Source: Spirosoma sp.
GTDB taxonomy: Bacteria; Bacteroidota; Bacteroidia; Cytophagales; Spirosomataceae
Direction of reading: 5' to 3'
DNA: 64,000 bases
Assembly: GCF_026391055.1 (NCBI RefSeq)
Contig: NZ_JAPLET010000022.1
Coordinates: forward strand, 558,001 to 622,000
Shown here: positions 1 to 8,629 of the stretch, one piece after another
How the letters are laid out: every line of letters begins with the position of its first letter
Numbering within the stretch: the stretch's first letter is position 1
Notes under the pieces: model-generated
Seen by the model: only the letters and a program-made list of their open reading frames with translations
Database searches by the model: none
Told to the model about the DNA's origin: nothing
Translations under genes and position numbers: made by a program

Positions 1-1
1 G

Positions 2-697
2 CCCGGTGCAGCCTGGGATGGACTATGGATAAGCCAACTGGTTATGGTACTAATCTATGTCGTTATATTCAGTGGCGCAGCGTTAATGATTACACGAGAC
101 AGGGTCTATTTATGGGCAACAAGTCTGGCTGCTCTTGTCGTTGCCGGTCTAACGCTACGGGACGATTTTGAGCAGACGAGGCAAAAACGGCTGGCGGTTC
201 ATTTTCTGCCCCACCGCACGGCAGTAAGCCTTACCGATGGGCATCAGAGTACAATACTAACCGATCTGGATGCGAACGACACCCGTTCATTCGACTTCTA
301 TCTGAAAAATACATTTGGGCAATGGGGCGTTTCGGATTTAAACATTATTAAGGTCGGTCAAAGCAGCAGTGTTGAAGATTCGATACCAAAACGCCTTGCC
401 TGTTACCAGAACCGGTCCTATACGTTGTGGGTATGGCACGGTAAAACAATCCTACTGGTCAATCAATTGAGCGGATCATATCACTGGCGGTTACCAGCTG
501 TCGTTGATTATCTCATTATCCGGCGGAATGCCCTGCGTGCCTGGAATCAACTTGATGGGCGGGTGGTTGCTCGGCACATTATCTTCGATGATTCGAACAA
601 GACGCCCTTAACGGATAAGTTGCTTGCCAGCGCAAAAGAATTAGGAGTTTCTTGTTATTCGGTGCGTCAGATGGGAGCTTATGTAGCTGACTTATAA
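2..697 (+). CDS. ComEC/Rec2-like competence protein, C-terminal part (partial)
   Basis: The frame is open from the window edge, so the first in-frame ATG (44) is internal rather than a start. About 232 residues are visible. A hydrophobic stretch at the beginning is followed by a soluble tail rich in beta-type segments. The end, with a DDSNK patch, then a GVSC patch and a final MGAYV, resembles the tail of Bacteroidota ComEC proteins, which lack the usual metallo-beta-lactamase domain. ComEC is the inner-membrane channel for single-stranded DNA uptake. The family call rests on this tail only. A strong hairpin terminator follows at 744-772. Confidence 0.45.
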   Translation, partial: PGAAWDGLWISQLVMVLIYVVIFSGAALMITRDRVYLWATSLAALVVAGLTLRDDFEQTRQKRLAVHFLPHRTAVSLTDGHQSTILTDLDANDTRSFDFYLKNTFGQWGVSDLNIIKVGQSSSVEDSIPKRLACYQNRSYTLWVWHGKTILLVNQLSGSYHWRLPAVVDYLIIRRNALRAWNQLDGRVVARHIIFDDSNKTPLTDKLLASAKELGVSCYSVRQMGAYVADL

Positions 698-743
698 ATA
701 AGTAGACTGACTGTGCTATTAGCGTCTAAGATTTCTCAGCTGA

Positions 744-772
744 GCGGGGAATCGTCTGTGACAATTCCCCGC
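744..772. terminator. Bidirectional hairpin between convergent genes
   Basis: GCGGGGAAT (744-752) pairs perfectly with ATTCCCCGC (764-772) across an 11-nt loop. It lies between the convergent genes ending at 697 and 783 and has no long T tract on either side. Confidence 0.6.
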
Positions 773-782
773 CTATACTCAA

Positions 783-2228
783 TCACCGAGTGTACAGCGA
801 CCCTTTGGCAATGGTTGATTCGTACTCGTAATTGATGGTTTCCAGAAATTTACCCGTTACCCAGCCAACGTCGGCATTGCGGACAAAAACGAAACGTCTG
901 GGCGTTGAAGCTGTTGAATAGGCCTTCAGAATAGACTCCAGCCAGAGTGCCCCCACCACGATTTGTTTTTCGTTGAGCAAGTTTTGAACAGTCGAAATAT
1001 CTTGTTCGGCCTGTGCCCGAATGGTAGGGTTGGCAATGCCGGTTAAATTGGGCTTGATCAATTCACGGTAGTCGGATAAGGCCAGTTTTTTGAATCGCTC
1101 CACATCATCCGGGGTAATAGCAACGGCAGTAACACCCGCTTTTTCGGGGTGCAGATAACTAATAAGCGCCCACACCAGATCCCCGCCAATGCCAACGGTT
1201 CTTCGTTGCTGCAATCCTTTGCTTTCTGGGTTTACCCGCTTCAAGAGTTCGGCATCGGCAACGGATTTAACCACCCGCTGGGCTTCGCGTTTAAACGCAT
1301 CCAGATTGAGGGGGCGCTTGCCGTCGATCTGAGCTACCAGCGAATTAAGGCCTACCGGGACGTTGATGCCGTGAAAGGTTTTGGCACCCATTGGTGTCGC
1401 CTGATCAAAATAGCCCCCCAGTGTACTATTGCTGCCAATGTCCAGTGCCGAAGTCGTTGGCCACACTTTACGAGGGATAGCCCCAATGGTAAATAGCTCA
1501 GCTTCCCGGCTAGCTGTTAGGGATGTGTCAATTTTTAGATTGCTATTCGGTAACACACGCAACAACTGATCGTAGAGTTTACGCTGGCTGGCCGGGTTTT
1601 TGGCAAGCTCTTCCCGAACGTCGTTGCTCAGTACGATAAAAATTCGTTCGTTAGGAATGTTATACCGCTGTACTGAATCCAGACAAACCTTCAGCGCGTC
1701 CTGTTCCGGCTTATAAGTTGACGAAGCGTCTGCAACGAAGGTGACCCCTGGATTGGCAATATCGACCGTTGTTTTAATGTCTTTCTCGTAAAAATCGGTT
1801 TCGTACCGCGTTTTGAGAATGGCGAGTTTAATCGTAGACGTGCCAATCTGGATACCGGCGTATAGGTTTTTGTTCGAAAGGTTGCGGACAATCTCATTAA
1901 CCCCCCATGCACTGGCTACGTATTTCAGCTTAAGATACTGGCTTCGTGCCCGCTCCAGATATTGTAAGGCCATCGTTGTGTCGCGCAGATCGCTGTACGA
2001 AAGGCCCAGCGATTCATTGGTAACCGCTTCCCAGTAAAAATTTGTGGTACGCACCGCAGGCAGTGCGCGTTTCAGCAAACTAATTGACTCATCCGATTTG
2101 TCGACGGCCCGGAGCGTGCTGGCCAGCTTGATGTATCGAATCGCCTGGGTAAGATTTTGCGCGGGCTGAGCGAGTCCCATCGTCGAGCAGAAGCCAGAAA
2201 TCAGGACAAAAGAAGTAAGTCGTTTCAT
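783..2228 (-). CDS. Secreted TPR protein fused to a Ppx/GppA-like actin-fold domain
   Basis: 481 aa. Residues 1-20 are a signal peptide ending in GLAQ. Residues about 25-115 are helical and TPR-like. From about residue 119 the protein looks like the exopolyphosphatase/GppA actin-like ATPase fold: a phosphate-1-like motif (AGIQIGTSTIKLAIL), a segment like the Ppx ERIFIVLS strand, TASREAE at the position of the family SGxEEA motif, and ALDIGSNST at the position of the DIGGGS motif. The family is normally cytosolic and acts on polyphosphate or pppGpp. A signal peptide would place this copy in the periplasm, where its substrate is unknown. Several catalytic glycines and acids are changed, so it may bind rather than hydrolyse. 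The fold call is inference from motif order. Confidence 0.55.
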   Translation of the reverse strand: MKRLTSFVLISGFCSTMGLAQPAQNLTQAIRYIKLASTLRAVDKSDESISLLKRALPAVRTTNFYWEAVTNESLGLSYSDLRDTTMALQYLERARSQYLKLKYVASAWGVNEIVRNLSNKNLYAGIQIGTSTIKLAILKTRYETDFYEKDIKTTVDIANPGVTFVADASSTYKPEQDALKVCLDSVQRYNIPNERIFIVLSNDVREELAKNPASQRKLYDQLLRVLPNSNLKIDTSLTASREAELFTIGAIPRKVWPTTSALDIGSNSTLGGYFDQATPMGAKTFHGINVPVGLNSLVAQIDGKRPLNLDAFKREAQRVVKSVADAELLKRVNPESKGLQQRRTVGIGGDLVWALISYLHPEKAGVTAVAITPDDVERFKKLALSDYRELIKPNLTGIANPTIRAQAEQDISTVQNLLNEKQIVVGALWLESILKAYSTASTPRRFVFVRNADVGWVTGKFLETINYEYESTIAKGSLYTR

Positions 2229-2363
2229 AAGCAGGGCAACTATAAAAAGGTTGTTGCCACACTTACGTAGTAGACCAGGAATTAGACTTATAGGTTAGGT
2301 CGAAAATGAGTTTGCGGCCCAAAGGGCGCTGAAAAGGCTACTATTAAAACAATACGATGAATT

Positions 2364-2888
2364 TTAAGGTTGATTGGGCGCTTTGCTCAGCGAATCTTTT
2401 TTGGGCGCTGCTGGTCGCCAGCCGCCAATTTCCTTTTGCATGGCCTCCTTCCTTGACTGATACAGGCTCCATTGTTCAGGCGTAAGGATTGGCTTGAGTT
2501 TCTCTTCCTTTTCTTCGTTAAACATCATCATCACATCCCGGACCTGCTTAATAGCCTCGGGCGAAGGTCGCCCACCACCCGTTCCAATGATGTCTTTAAT
2601 GGCATCCTGCTGCTGGCTGGCGTACTCATTGTTCAGTTGTTTGACCGCTTTTGCCTGGTCTTTGCTCAGATCCAGATTTTCTTTCAGCCATTTCGTTTCT
2701 TTCATGGCCATATCGCCGGCAATATTCGGCACTGAGGCACGTGGTGGGCTACTGGGCATATTCTGACTCATGCCGCCCATCCGCCCACCATATCCGCCGT
2801 ACCCCCCACCATATCCGCCATATTGGCTAAAAGCATGGAGACTGATAAGTAGGAAAAGACTACAAAAAAGCGATGTTAGTTTAATCAT
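2364..2888 (-). CDS. Secreted Spy/LTXXQ-like protein with Gly-Tyr repeat
   Basis: 174 aa. A signal peptide (about residues 1-21, ending HAFSQ) is followed by a Gly/Tyr/Met-rich repeat (GGYGG units, residues 22-40), then a charged helical domain with LSKDQAKAVKQL and LTPEQWSLYQ. These are the paired LT-x-x-Q-type motifs of Spy/CpxP-like periplasmic proteins, which in other bacteria act as chaperones or stress sensors. The tail is Lys/Pro-rich. It probably sits in the periplasm or at the outer membrane. The Gly-Tyr stretch is low complexity and is not part of the family core. It lies 135 bp upstream of the TPR/Ppx-like gene on the same strand. Confidence 0.6.
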   Translation of the reverse strand: MIKLTSLFCSLFLLISLHAFSQYGGYGGGYGGYGGRMGGMSQNMPSSPPRASVPNIAGDMAMKETKWLKENLDLSKDQAKAVKQLNNEYASQQQDAIKDIIGTGGGRPSPEAIKQVRDVMMMFNEEKEEKLKPILTPEQWSLYQSRKEAMQKEIGGWRPAAPKKDSLSKAPNQP

Positions 2889-3033
2889 GACAGTTACAGT
2901 AAATAAATGAGTTGCCGTCTGGTTTTCGATTTGGATATACAGCGTTTAGCACACAAAAATACAGTAAGTTATTGGGCTTTCAGATGCAGTAAATCACTAA
3001 ACTTTTTTCCTGAACCTGCCGTTGTCAACATGT

Positions 3034-3690
3034 ATGGAAATGCTCGAAAAAATCCGTAAAGCGTACACCGAGTACGTATTGGAAAACGGTAAACAACCCA
3101 CCTCAGTCTTTCAGTTTGCCAAAAAATTAAAACTTACTGAAGCTGACTTCTACACCCACTACACATCCTTCGACGCCATCGAAGCGGATGTCTGGCTCGC
3201 GTTCTTCACCGATGCTAAAGCAACTGTCGATGTTGATGAAACGTACCAGAGCTATTCAGTTCGGGAGAAGCTCCTGGCGTTTTATTATACTTGGATCGAA
3301 TTGCTGAAAGCCCAGCGCAGTTTCGTCGTGTACAGCTACGGCCGTCTGCGAGCCGAAAGCAAAGGGCAGGGCCTTCGAGGAATGACGCCGAAAGCACCGG
3401 TTCTGAACGCATTTAAGGACGAGTTCTTCGATTTCGCCCGCGATTTGCTGGCCGAAGGCCGGGAGAGCAAAGAGGTAGAACCGCGCCCGTTCATCACAGA
3501 CCGGTACCCGAATGCGCTCTGGGGACAAACGCTGTACCTGCTCGATTTCTGGGTTCGGGATGTGAGTAAGAACTTCGAGAAAACAGACTCGGCCATCGAG
3601 AAATCAGTCAACACGACGTTCGACCTGATTGGCCGGTCGCCATTAGATACCCTATTTGACTTCGCCAAGTTTATGTACCAGAATAAATGA
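3034..3690 (+). CDS. TetR-family transcriptional regulator
   Basis: 218 aa from the ATG at 3034; an upstream TTG at 3022 in the same frame is possible, but ATG with MEMLEKIRKAY fits the family start better. The N-terminal 60 residues form the TetR helix-turn-helix (a region beginning SVFQFAKKLKLTEADFY), and the remainder is an all-helical ligand and dimer domain. The ABC1-kinase gene follows 93 bp downstream on the same strand. A TetR regulator next to an AarF-type kinase suggests control of that kinase or of membrane-stress functions. The ligand is unknown. Confidence 0.75.
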   Translation: MEMLEKIRKAYTEYVLENGKQPTSVFQFAKKLKLTEADFYTHYTSFDAIEADVWLAFFTDAKATVDVDETYQSYSVREKLLAFYYTWIELLKAQRSFVVYSYGRLRAESKGQGLRGMTPKAPVLNAFKDEFFDFARDLLAEGRESKEVEPRPFITDRYPNALWGQTLYLLDFWVRDVSKNFEKTDSAIEKSVNTTFDLIGRSPLDTLFDFAKFMYQNK

Positions 3691-3701
3691 GCGATCGTGT
3701 A

Positions 3702-3763
3702 AAAGAGAGAATGAGTGTGCAGTCGAAAAAGCACTCGTTCTCTCGTTCACTCGTTCTCTCTTT
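3702..3763 (+). promoter_or_regulatory. Tandem 16-nt duplication with alternative hairpins
   Basis: Segments 3732-3747 and 3748-3763 are near-identical 16-nt tandem copies, CACTCGTTCTCTC followed by GTT or TTT. A segment at 3702-3717 (AAAGAGAGAATGAGTG) can pair with the second copy with one G-T pair, or with most of the first. This gives two mutually exclusive hairpins between the TetR gene and the ABC1-kinase gene. It could be an attenuating terminator; no function is demonstrated. Confidence 0.45.
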
Positions 3764-3783
3764 AACCCTTTCGTTCATCACAA

Positions 3784-5109
3784 ATGAAAATCCAGACATC
3801 CGTTCCAACAGGAAAAGTTGCGCGTGCCAGTCAGTTTATGAAGGCTGGGGTAAAAGTTGGCGGTAACTATATCAAGCATTATAGTAAGAAGCTGATGGAC
3901 CCCAGTTTGTCGAAAGATGAACTTCACCAAGACAATGCGGCCGATATTTACGACGCCCTCAGTGAGTTGAAAGGATCGGCCCTCAAAATGGCTCAGATGC
4001 TGAGCATGGACCGGGGACTGTTGCCGGTAGCGTATTCCGATAAGTTTACCATGGCCCAATACTCGGCCCCGCCCTTATCCGGTCCGCTGGTGGTGAAGAC
4101 GTTTAAAACGTACTTTGGTAAAACACCCGCTCAACTGTTCGACAAGTTCAGCATCGAGGCCGTGAATGCCGCCAGTATTGGTCAGGTACATCAGGCCTGG
4201 AAGGATGGCCGGAAACTGGCCGTAAAAGTACAGTATCCCGGTGTTGCCGATGCGGTAAGCTCCGATTTGAAAATCGCTAAACCGTTAGCCGTCCGGTTAT
4301 TGAACCTTAACGAACGCGACATTGACCGGTACATGGGCGAAGTAGAGTCTAAACTGCTGGAAGAAACGGATTACGAACTCGAACTGAAGCGGTCCATCGA
4401 AATTTCGGAAGCCTGTGCCCATATTCCCGGTCTGGTTTTTCCTAAATACTACCCGGAGTTATCGTCAAAGCGGATTTTGACGATGGACTGGCTCGATGGC
4501 CTTCACCTGAAGGAGTTCATGAAAACGAATCCGTCTCAGGATGTTCGCGACCAGATTGGGCAGGCACTGTGGGATTTCTACGATTTTCAGATTCATACCC
4601 TGCGGCAGGTTCATGCCGACCCACACCCTGGTAATTTCCTCATGCGCGCGAACGGCACTATGGGCGTGATCGACTTCGGCTGTGTGAAAGTGATTCCCGA
4701 TTTTTACTACGATAACTACTTCCGTCTCGTTAACCCCGATACCCTGGATGACGCGGCCCTGACGGAAGAGATTTTCGAGAATTTAGAATTTATCACGGAT
4801 GCTGATTCTCCTAAAGAGCGGCAGTTCTTCTCCGATCTGTTCAAAGACATGACCCGGATGCTGGCTGAGCCGTTTGCCGTTGATAGCTTCGACTTTGGGG
4901 ACGATGCCTACTTTAACAAAGTTTATGCGTTTGCCGAAGGGCTGGCAAATGTGCAGGAGTTGAAAAACTCGAAAGTAGCCCGTGGCTCGCAGGATGGCCT
5001 GTATGTGAACCGGACGTACTACGGGCTCTACGCCATGCTGAACGAGTTAAAAGCCCGCATCGTAACGACGAAACCCGAATGGCTGCGGTCGGCGAAAGAA
5101 GTTGCCTGA
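3784..5109 (+). CDS. ABC1/AarF (UbiB, COQ8-like) atypical protein kinase
   Basis: 441 aa. The features of the UbiB/COQ8 family are in order: a KxGQ-type segment (KMAQ, residues 68-71), an Ala-rich nucleotide loop (NAASIGQVHQ), the VKVQYPG lysine strand, the catalytic loop HADPHPGNFL and the metal motif IDFGC. The family supports isoprenoid-quinone biosynthesis or membrane-lipid homeostasis. This organism uses menaquinone (menD is in the window), so a role in ubiquinone is unlikely. It is probably transcribed with the TetR gene upstream. The length and motif set look intact. Confidence 0.8.
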   Translation: MKIQTSVPTGKVARASQFMKAGVKVGGNYIKHYSKKLMDPSLSKDELHQDNAADIYDALSELKGSALKMAQMLSMDRGLLPVAYSDKFTMAQYSAPPLSGPLVVKTFKTYFGKTPAQLFDKFSIEAVNAASIGQVHQAWKDGRKLAVKVQYPGVADAVSSDLKIAKPLAVRLLNLNERDIDRYMGEVESKLLEETDYELELKRSIEISEACAHIPGLVFPKYYPELSSKRILTMDWLDGLHLKEFMKTNPSQDVRDQIGQALWDFYDFQIHTLRQVHADPHPGNFLMRANGTMGVIDFGCVKVIPDFYYDNYFRLVNPDTLDDAALTEEIFENLEFITDADSPKERQFFSDLFKDMTRMLAEPFAVDSFDFGDDAYFNKVYAFAEGLANVQELKNSKVARGSQDGLYVNRTYYGLYAMLNELKARIVTTKPEWLRSAKEVA

Positions 5110-5144
5110 CGAGTTTATGAAAACGGTTTTTCGTTTATAAATAT

Positions 5145-5168
5145 AGCCCACGGGTTAACCCGTGGGCT
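5145..5168. terminator. Perfect 24-bp palindrome between convergent genes
   Basis: AGCCCACGGGTT is followed directly by its reverse complement. It lies 36 bp after the ABC1-kinase stop and 18 bp before the end of the minus-strand oxidoreductase gene. It has only a weak T run, so it is a likely shared terminator. Confidence 0.6.
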
Positions 5169-5185
5169 GTTGTATTTCAGCCCGG

Positions 5186-6208
5186 CTAGCTCGCGGCCGA
5201 CTGGTAAATCCGCTCAACGATTTCCTGTAAAATAGCGCCCTGTTCTGCTGTACAGACATTGGACGGTTTACCCCGGCAGGCGTCCAGAAAAGCCGCTGTA
5301 TTTTTAAGCTGGATGTCCGTCTCTTCAAGATACGGAAACTGAACATCGGCCAGCTCACCCGCTATTTCGGTATGCAGCATGAAGGGGAAAAGCTTTGCCC
5401 CGCCTTTGCTGCCGAAGATTTCCAGATTTCGGTCTTTATCGGTCTGCGTATTTAGCGCAAACGAGGCCGAGAGCATGATCGACGCTTTGTCAGGAAATGA
5501 GAGGTAAGCTGTAGCGGCATCTTCGACCTCGAACGTTTGAGGGTTCCAACTGCCCATTAAGCCTTTCCCTCCCGCTTTCCCGATGAAATCGTAGGTATTG
5601 CCCAACACTTGGTCGGGGGTGGGGTAGCCGAGGGCGCAAAGGGCCAGATCAAGCACGTGTACGCCTAAATCCATGAGTGCCCCTCCACCCTGCATGGCCT
5701 TATTGGTAAAATAACCCCAGCCCGGAATGCCCCGGCGACGCAGAAAGTGGGCTTTTATGTGGTAAATATCGCCCAGAAGGCCAACTTCCTGGCAGCGCGT
5801 AAGGAGGGTCCATTCGCTCGTTTGCCGGAGCTGAAAATTATAGGCAAGTACCCGCCCCTTCGCAGCCGCCAAATTGGCCATATCGCGGGCATTCTGGGCC
5901 GAAATGGCGGGTGGTTTCTCGCAGAAAACGTGGCAGTTGTGTTCCAGCGCTTCCATCGTTTGTGGATAATGCAGGTTGTTGGGCGTACAGATCACCACGA
6001 CATCAGGCGAGCACTGTTGGTATAGCTCACCCGTGTTATCGAACGCGTGTTCAATACTGTGTTTGTCGGCAAGGGCGCGGGCTTTGGTACGGTCGCGGCT
6101 GCAAATGGCCACTAGCTCGACTTGTTCGGATAACTGACTGAGGGCGGGGATGTGGTTTTTATCGGCAATATTGCCTCCGCCAATAATGGCAGCTCGTAGT
6201 CGGGTCAT
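5186..6208 (-). CDS. Gfo/Idh/MocA-family NAD(P)-dependent oxidoreductase
   Basis: 340 aa. The N-terminal Rossmann fold has AAIIGGGNIADKNHIPAL, followed by the family EKP motif (CEKPPAI), which carries the active-site lysine. The C-terminal substrate domain includes GGGALMDLGVHVLDLAL, with the conserved D and H of the second motif. Members oxidise or reduce sugars, inositols or biliverdin; the substrate cannot be told here. It is transcribed divergently from the glycerate kinase gene with 72 bp between starts, which hints at shared control of carbon metabolism. No signal peptide is visible, so it is cytosolic. Confidence 0.8.
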   Translation of the reverse strand: MTRLRAAIIGGGNIADKNHIPALSQLSEQVELVAICSRDRTKARALADKHSIEHAFDNTGELYQQCSPDVVVICTPNNLHYPQTMEALEHNCHVFCEKPPAISAQNARDMANLAAAKGRVLAYNFQLRQTSEWTLLTRCQEVGLLGDIYHIKAHFLRRRGIPGWGYFTNKAMQGGGALMDLGVHVLDLALCALGYPTPDQVLGNTYDFIGKAGGKGLMGSWNPQTFEVEDAATAYLSFPDKASIMLSASFALNTQTDKDRNLEIFGSKGGAKLFPFMLHTEIAGELADVQFPYLEETDIQLKNTAAFLDACRGKPSNVCTAEQGAILQEIVERIYQSAAS

Positions 6209-6280
6209 AGAAAACGGGTAAGGAGTAAATCAATTCAGCCGCCAACTTACTCACTTAGCGAGGATACACAATAACGACAA

Positions 6281-7396
6281 ATGAAGATTTTACTGGCTCC
6301 CGATAAATTCAAAGGCTCATTAACAGCGTCGGCCGTATGCGCTGCCATGGCCGATGGTATCCGGCTGGTCTTGCCAACCGCCGAGCTGATTTCTGTTCCC
6401 ATGGCCGACGGGGGAGAGGGTACCGCCGAGGTGTTGACCGAAGGCTCTGCCGGAAGCTGGCACACGCGAACCGTTCAGGACCCACTTGGGCGGCCGGTCG
6501 AAGCGGGGTATGGTATCTCAGGTGATGGTAAAACGGCCTTTATCGAAATGGCCCAGGCTTCTGGTCTTCGGTTGTTAAAAATGGCCGAATACGATCCTTT
6601 TGAGGCCAACACCTACGGGACGGGTGAACTGCTTGCGGAGGCCATTAAACAGGGTGTTGAGCGGATCGTGCTGGGTATTGGCGGAAGTGCCACCAACGAT
6701 GCCGGTACAGGAATGGCATCGGCACTTGGCTGGCGCTTTCTGGATAAAACGGGACATGAACTCCGGCCCTGTGGCGGTAATCTGGCTCAAATAACGACGA
6801 TTACTCCGCCGGAATCAGCCTGGACCGGGTCTGTAGACGTGGCCTGTGATGTAACGAACCCACTGGTCGGACCACAGGGTGCTACCTACATCTACGGCCC
6901 GCAAAAAGGCGCGAAACCCGATGAATTGCCCATTCTGGATGCGGGTATGAAACACCTGGCCGGGTTAATTCATCAGCAGTTTGGCGTGGATTTGGCTAGG
7001 ATGCCGGGCGCCGGTGCTGCTGGTGGCCTGGGCGCCGGAGCCGTTTTATTCCTCAGCGGTCAACTGATTGAGGGCGTCAACTTATTGATGCAGCAGACAA
7101 AATTAGCCGCAAAAATGGCCGGTGCCGACCTGATTCTTACCGGCGAGGGGCGAATTGATCACCAAACCCTGCAAGGCAAACTCATTGCAGGCATCACCCG
7201 ACTGGCGAACGAACAGCATATCCCCGTAATCGCCATGTGTGGTTCGCTGCAACTCGCTCCGGAAGAACTGGATCAGTTGGGGCTAACCAGTGCCTTTTCT
7301 ATTGTTCCTGGTCCGGTTAGTTTAGATGACGCCCTGGTCAATGCAGCCGATTATCTGAAACGAACTACGGCTCAGGTAATGCGGTTGATGACATAG
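6281..7396 (+). CDS. Glycerate kinase (GarK/GlxK family)
   Basis: 371 aa, the normal size for the family. The start MKILLAPDKFKGSLTA is the signature of bacterial glycerate kinases. Other matches are MADGGEGT, GIGGSATNDAGTG and GAGAAGGLGAG, which line the substrate and nucleotide sites. The enzyme phosphorylates D-glycerate with ATP, feeding glyoxylate or sugar-acid breakdown into glycolysis. Whether the product is 2- or 3-phosphoglycerate cannot be read from the sequence. It is followed after 52 bp by the dCMP deaminase-like gene on the same strand, without an obvious terminator. Confidence 0.88.
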   Translation: MKILLAPDKFKGSLTASAVCAAMADGIRLVLPTAELISVPMADGGEGTAEVLTEGSAGSWHTRTVQDPLGRPVEAGYGISGDGKTAFIEMAQASGLRLLKMAEYDPFEANTYGTGELLAEAIKQGVERIVLGIGGSATNDAGTGMASALGWRFLDKTGHELRPCGGNLAQITTITPPESAWTGSVDVACDVTNPLVGPQGATYIYGPQKGAKPDELPILDAGMKHLAGLIHQQFGVDLARMPGAGAAGGLGAGAVLFLSGQLIEGVNLLMQQTKLAAKMAGADLILTGEGRIDHQTLQGKLIAGITRLANEQHIPVIAMCGSLQLAPEELDQLGLTSAFSIVPGPVSLDDALVNAADYLKRTTAQVMRLMT

Positions 7397-7448
7397 GAGT
7401 GGTCAGCTACACGTTTCATTTAGCCAGTATGCTCCGTATCTTTACTAA

Positions 7449-8012
7449 ATGTTACCAACCACCGATACACCTGTTTTGACTACTGACCTCAGTACGGCGG
7501 CCCCGTCAGCGAAACCACGCTTCGATGATATTTTCATGGATTTGGCCGTTAACCTCGCCAAACGGTCGCATTGCATCAAGGCACAGGTAGGTGCGGTACT
7601 CACCCGCGATACCCGCATTATCTCCATTGGTTACAATGGTCCTCCGGCGGGTACGCATAACTGCGACGAGGAATTTCCCGGCGTTGGGTGCCCGCGCGAT
7701 TCAAAAGGGTCCTGTTCACTGGCACTTCATGCCGAGCAGAATGCCATTCTTTATGCCGCCAAAAATGGCTCAGAGATCGAAGGGTCTACTATATACGTAA
7801 CTTTGTCACCCTGCATTGCCTGTGCCCGGATTATCTACAGCATGAAAATCGCCCGGGTCGTTTTCCTGAATTCCTACGCCGAATACAAGGGAATTCCTTC
7901 TGATGAAGGCGTCGATTTTCTGCGTCGATTTGGCGTAACGGTCGAGCGGTATGTGTCCAGTTCGGGGGGGCGTGTCGGAGCTGATTTGCCCATTACTCAA
8001 CCAACGCCATGA
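7449..8012 (+). CDS. dCMP/cytidylate deaminase family protein
   Basis: 187 aa. Zinc-deaminase motifs are complete: HAEQNA (H94, catalytic E96) and PCIAC (C122, C125). An additional H/C-rich insert (H70, C72, C81, C89) matches the extra zinc site of dCMP deaminases of the ComEB type. The likely reaction is dCMP to dUMP for dTTP supply. The first 22 residues are poorly conserved and the true start could be a little downstream. The stop overlaps the start of the next gene by 4 bp (ATGA), indicating translational coupling with the AcpH-like gene. Confidence 0.85.
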   Translation: MLPTTDTPVLTTDLSTAAPSAKPRFDDIFMDLAVNLAKRSHCIKAQVGAVLTRDTRIISIGYNGPPAGTHNCDEEFPGVGCPRDSKGSCSLALHAEQNAILYAAKNGSEIEGSTIYVTLSPCIACARIIYSMKIARVVFLNSYAEYKGIPSDEGVDFLRRFGVTVERYVSSSGGRVGADLPITQPTP

Positions 8013-8629
8013 ATATACTGGCGCATGGGTATTTATCAGGACCTCGCTCTTCTGACCAGTATACGGGGTTGCTAGTCGGTAATTTCATTGGTGATTTTAT
8101 CAAAGGCGACCCCGCAAGTCCACGGCATAACCTGCTTGCCGACGAGATTACGGGCGTTCGCGTTCACCGCGCCATCGACTCCTTCACCGACGCTCATCCC
8201 GAGGTGGCTGCCGTGCGCGATTTACTCCATCCGCGATGTCATAAGTATGCCGGAGCGGCTGTCGACATCTTTTTTGACCACTTTCTGGCCATTAATTTCA
8301 CACAGCTCACCGGCGAATCACTGCCTGAATTTATCGGTAGGTTTTATCAGACCCTTCAGGAGAATACGGCTCGTCTGCCAACGGGGGCTGCCCGCATGGC
8401 CGATTACATGATCCGGCAGGACTGGCTGACCAATTACCAGTATTCGGAAGGGGTTGATCGCTCCCTGAAAGGTGTTTCCCGCCGAACGGCTTTCCCGTCG
8501 GGCCTGGATACCGCCATTGAGGATTTAGAGCGCTATTACGAGCAGATTGCAAGACATTTCAGCTATTTTTGGCCTAGCTTAGTCGGTCACATTCAACAGG
8601 TACGTACAACATTGACCTTATTCTCATGA
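8009..8629 (+). CDS. ACP phosphodiesterase-like protein (AcpH family)
   Basis: 206 aa. The opening MNILAHGYLSG and the following GNFIGDF, HRAIDSFTDAHP and FFDHFLA segments carry the His/Asp residues of the AcpH (DUF479) family, an HD-like metal hydrolase fold. In Escherichia coli AcpH removes the 4-phosphopantetheine arm from acyl carrier protein; the same activity is inferred here. It is coupled by ATGA overlaps to both neighbours, so the deaminase, this protein and the rhodanese form one translational unit, although no shared pathway is obvious. Confidence 0.8.
   Translation: MNILAHGYLSGPRSSDQYTGLLVGNFIGDFIKGDPASPRHNLLADEITGVRVHRAIDSFTDAHPEVAAVRDLLHPRCHKYAGAAVDIFFDHFLAINFTQLTGESLPEFIGRFYQTLQENTARLPTGAARMADYMIRQDWLTNYQYSEGVDRSLKGVSRRTAFPSGLDTAIEDLERYYEQIARHFSYFWPSLVGHIQQVRTTLTLFS

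Noticed and set aside
2472..2766. Plus-strand open frames over the Spy-like gene
   Set aside because: Antisense shadows with unnatural composition (long runs of F, H and S); the minus-strand gene has a signal peptide and family motifs.
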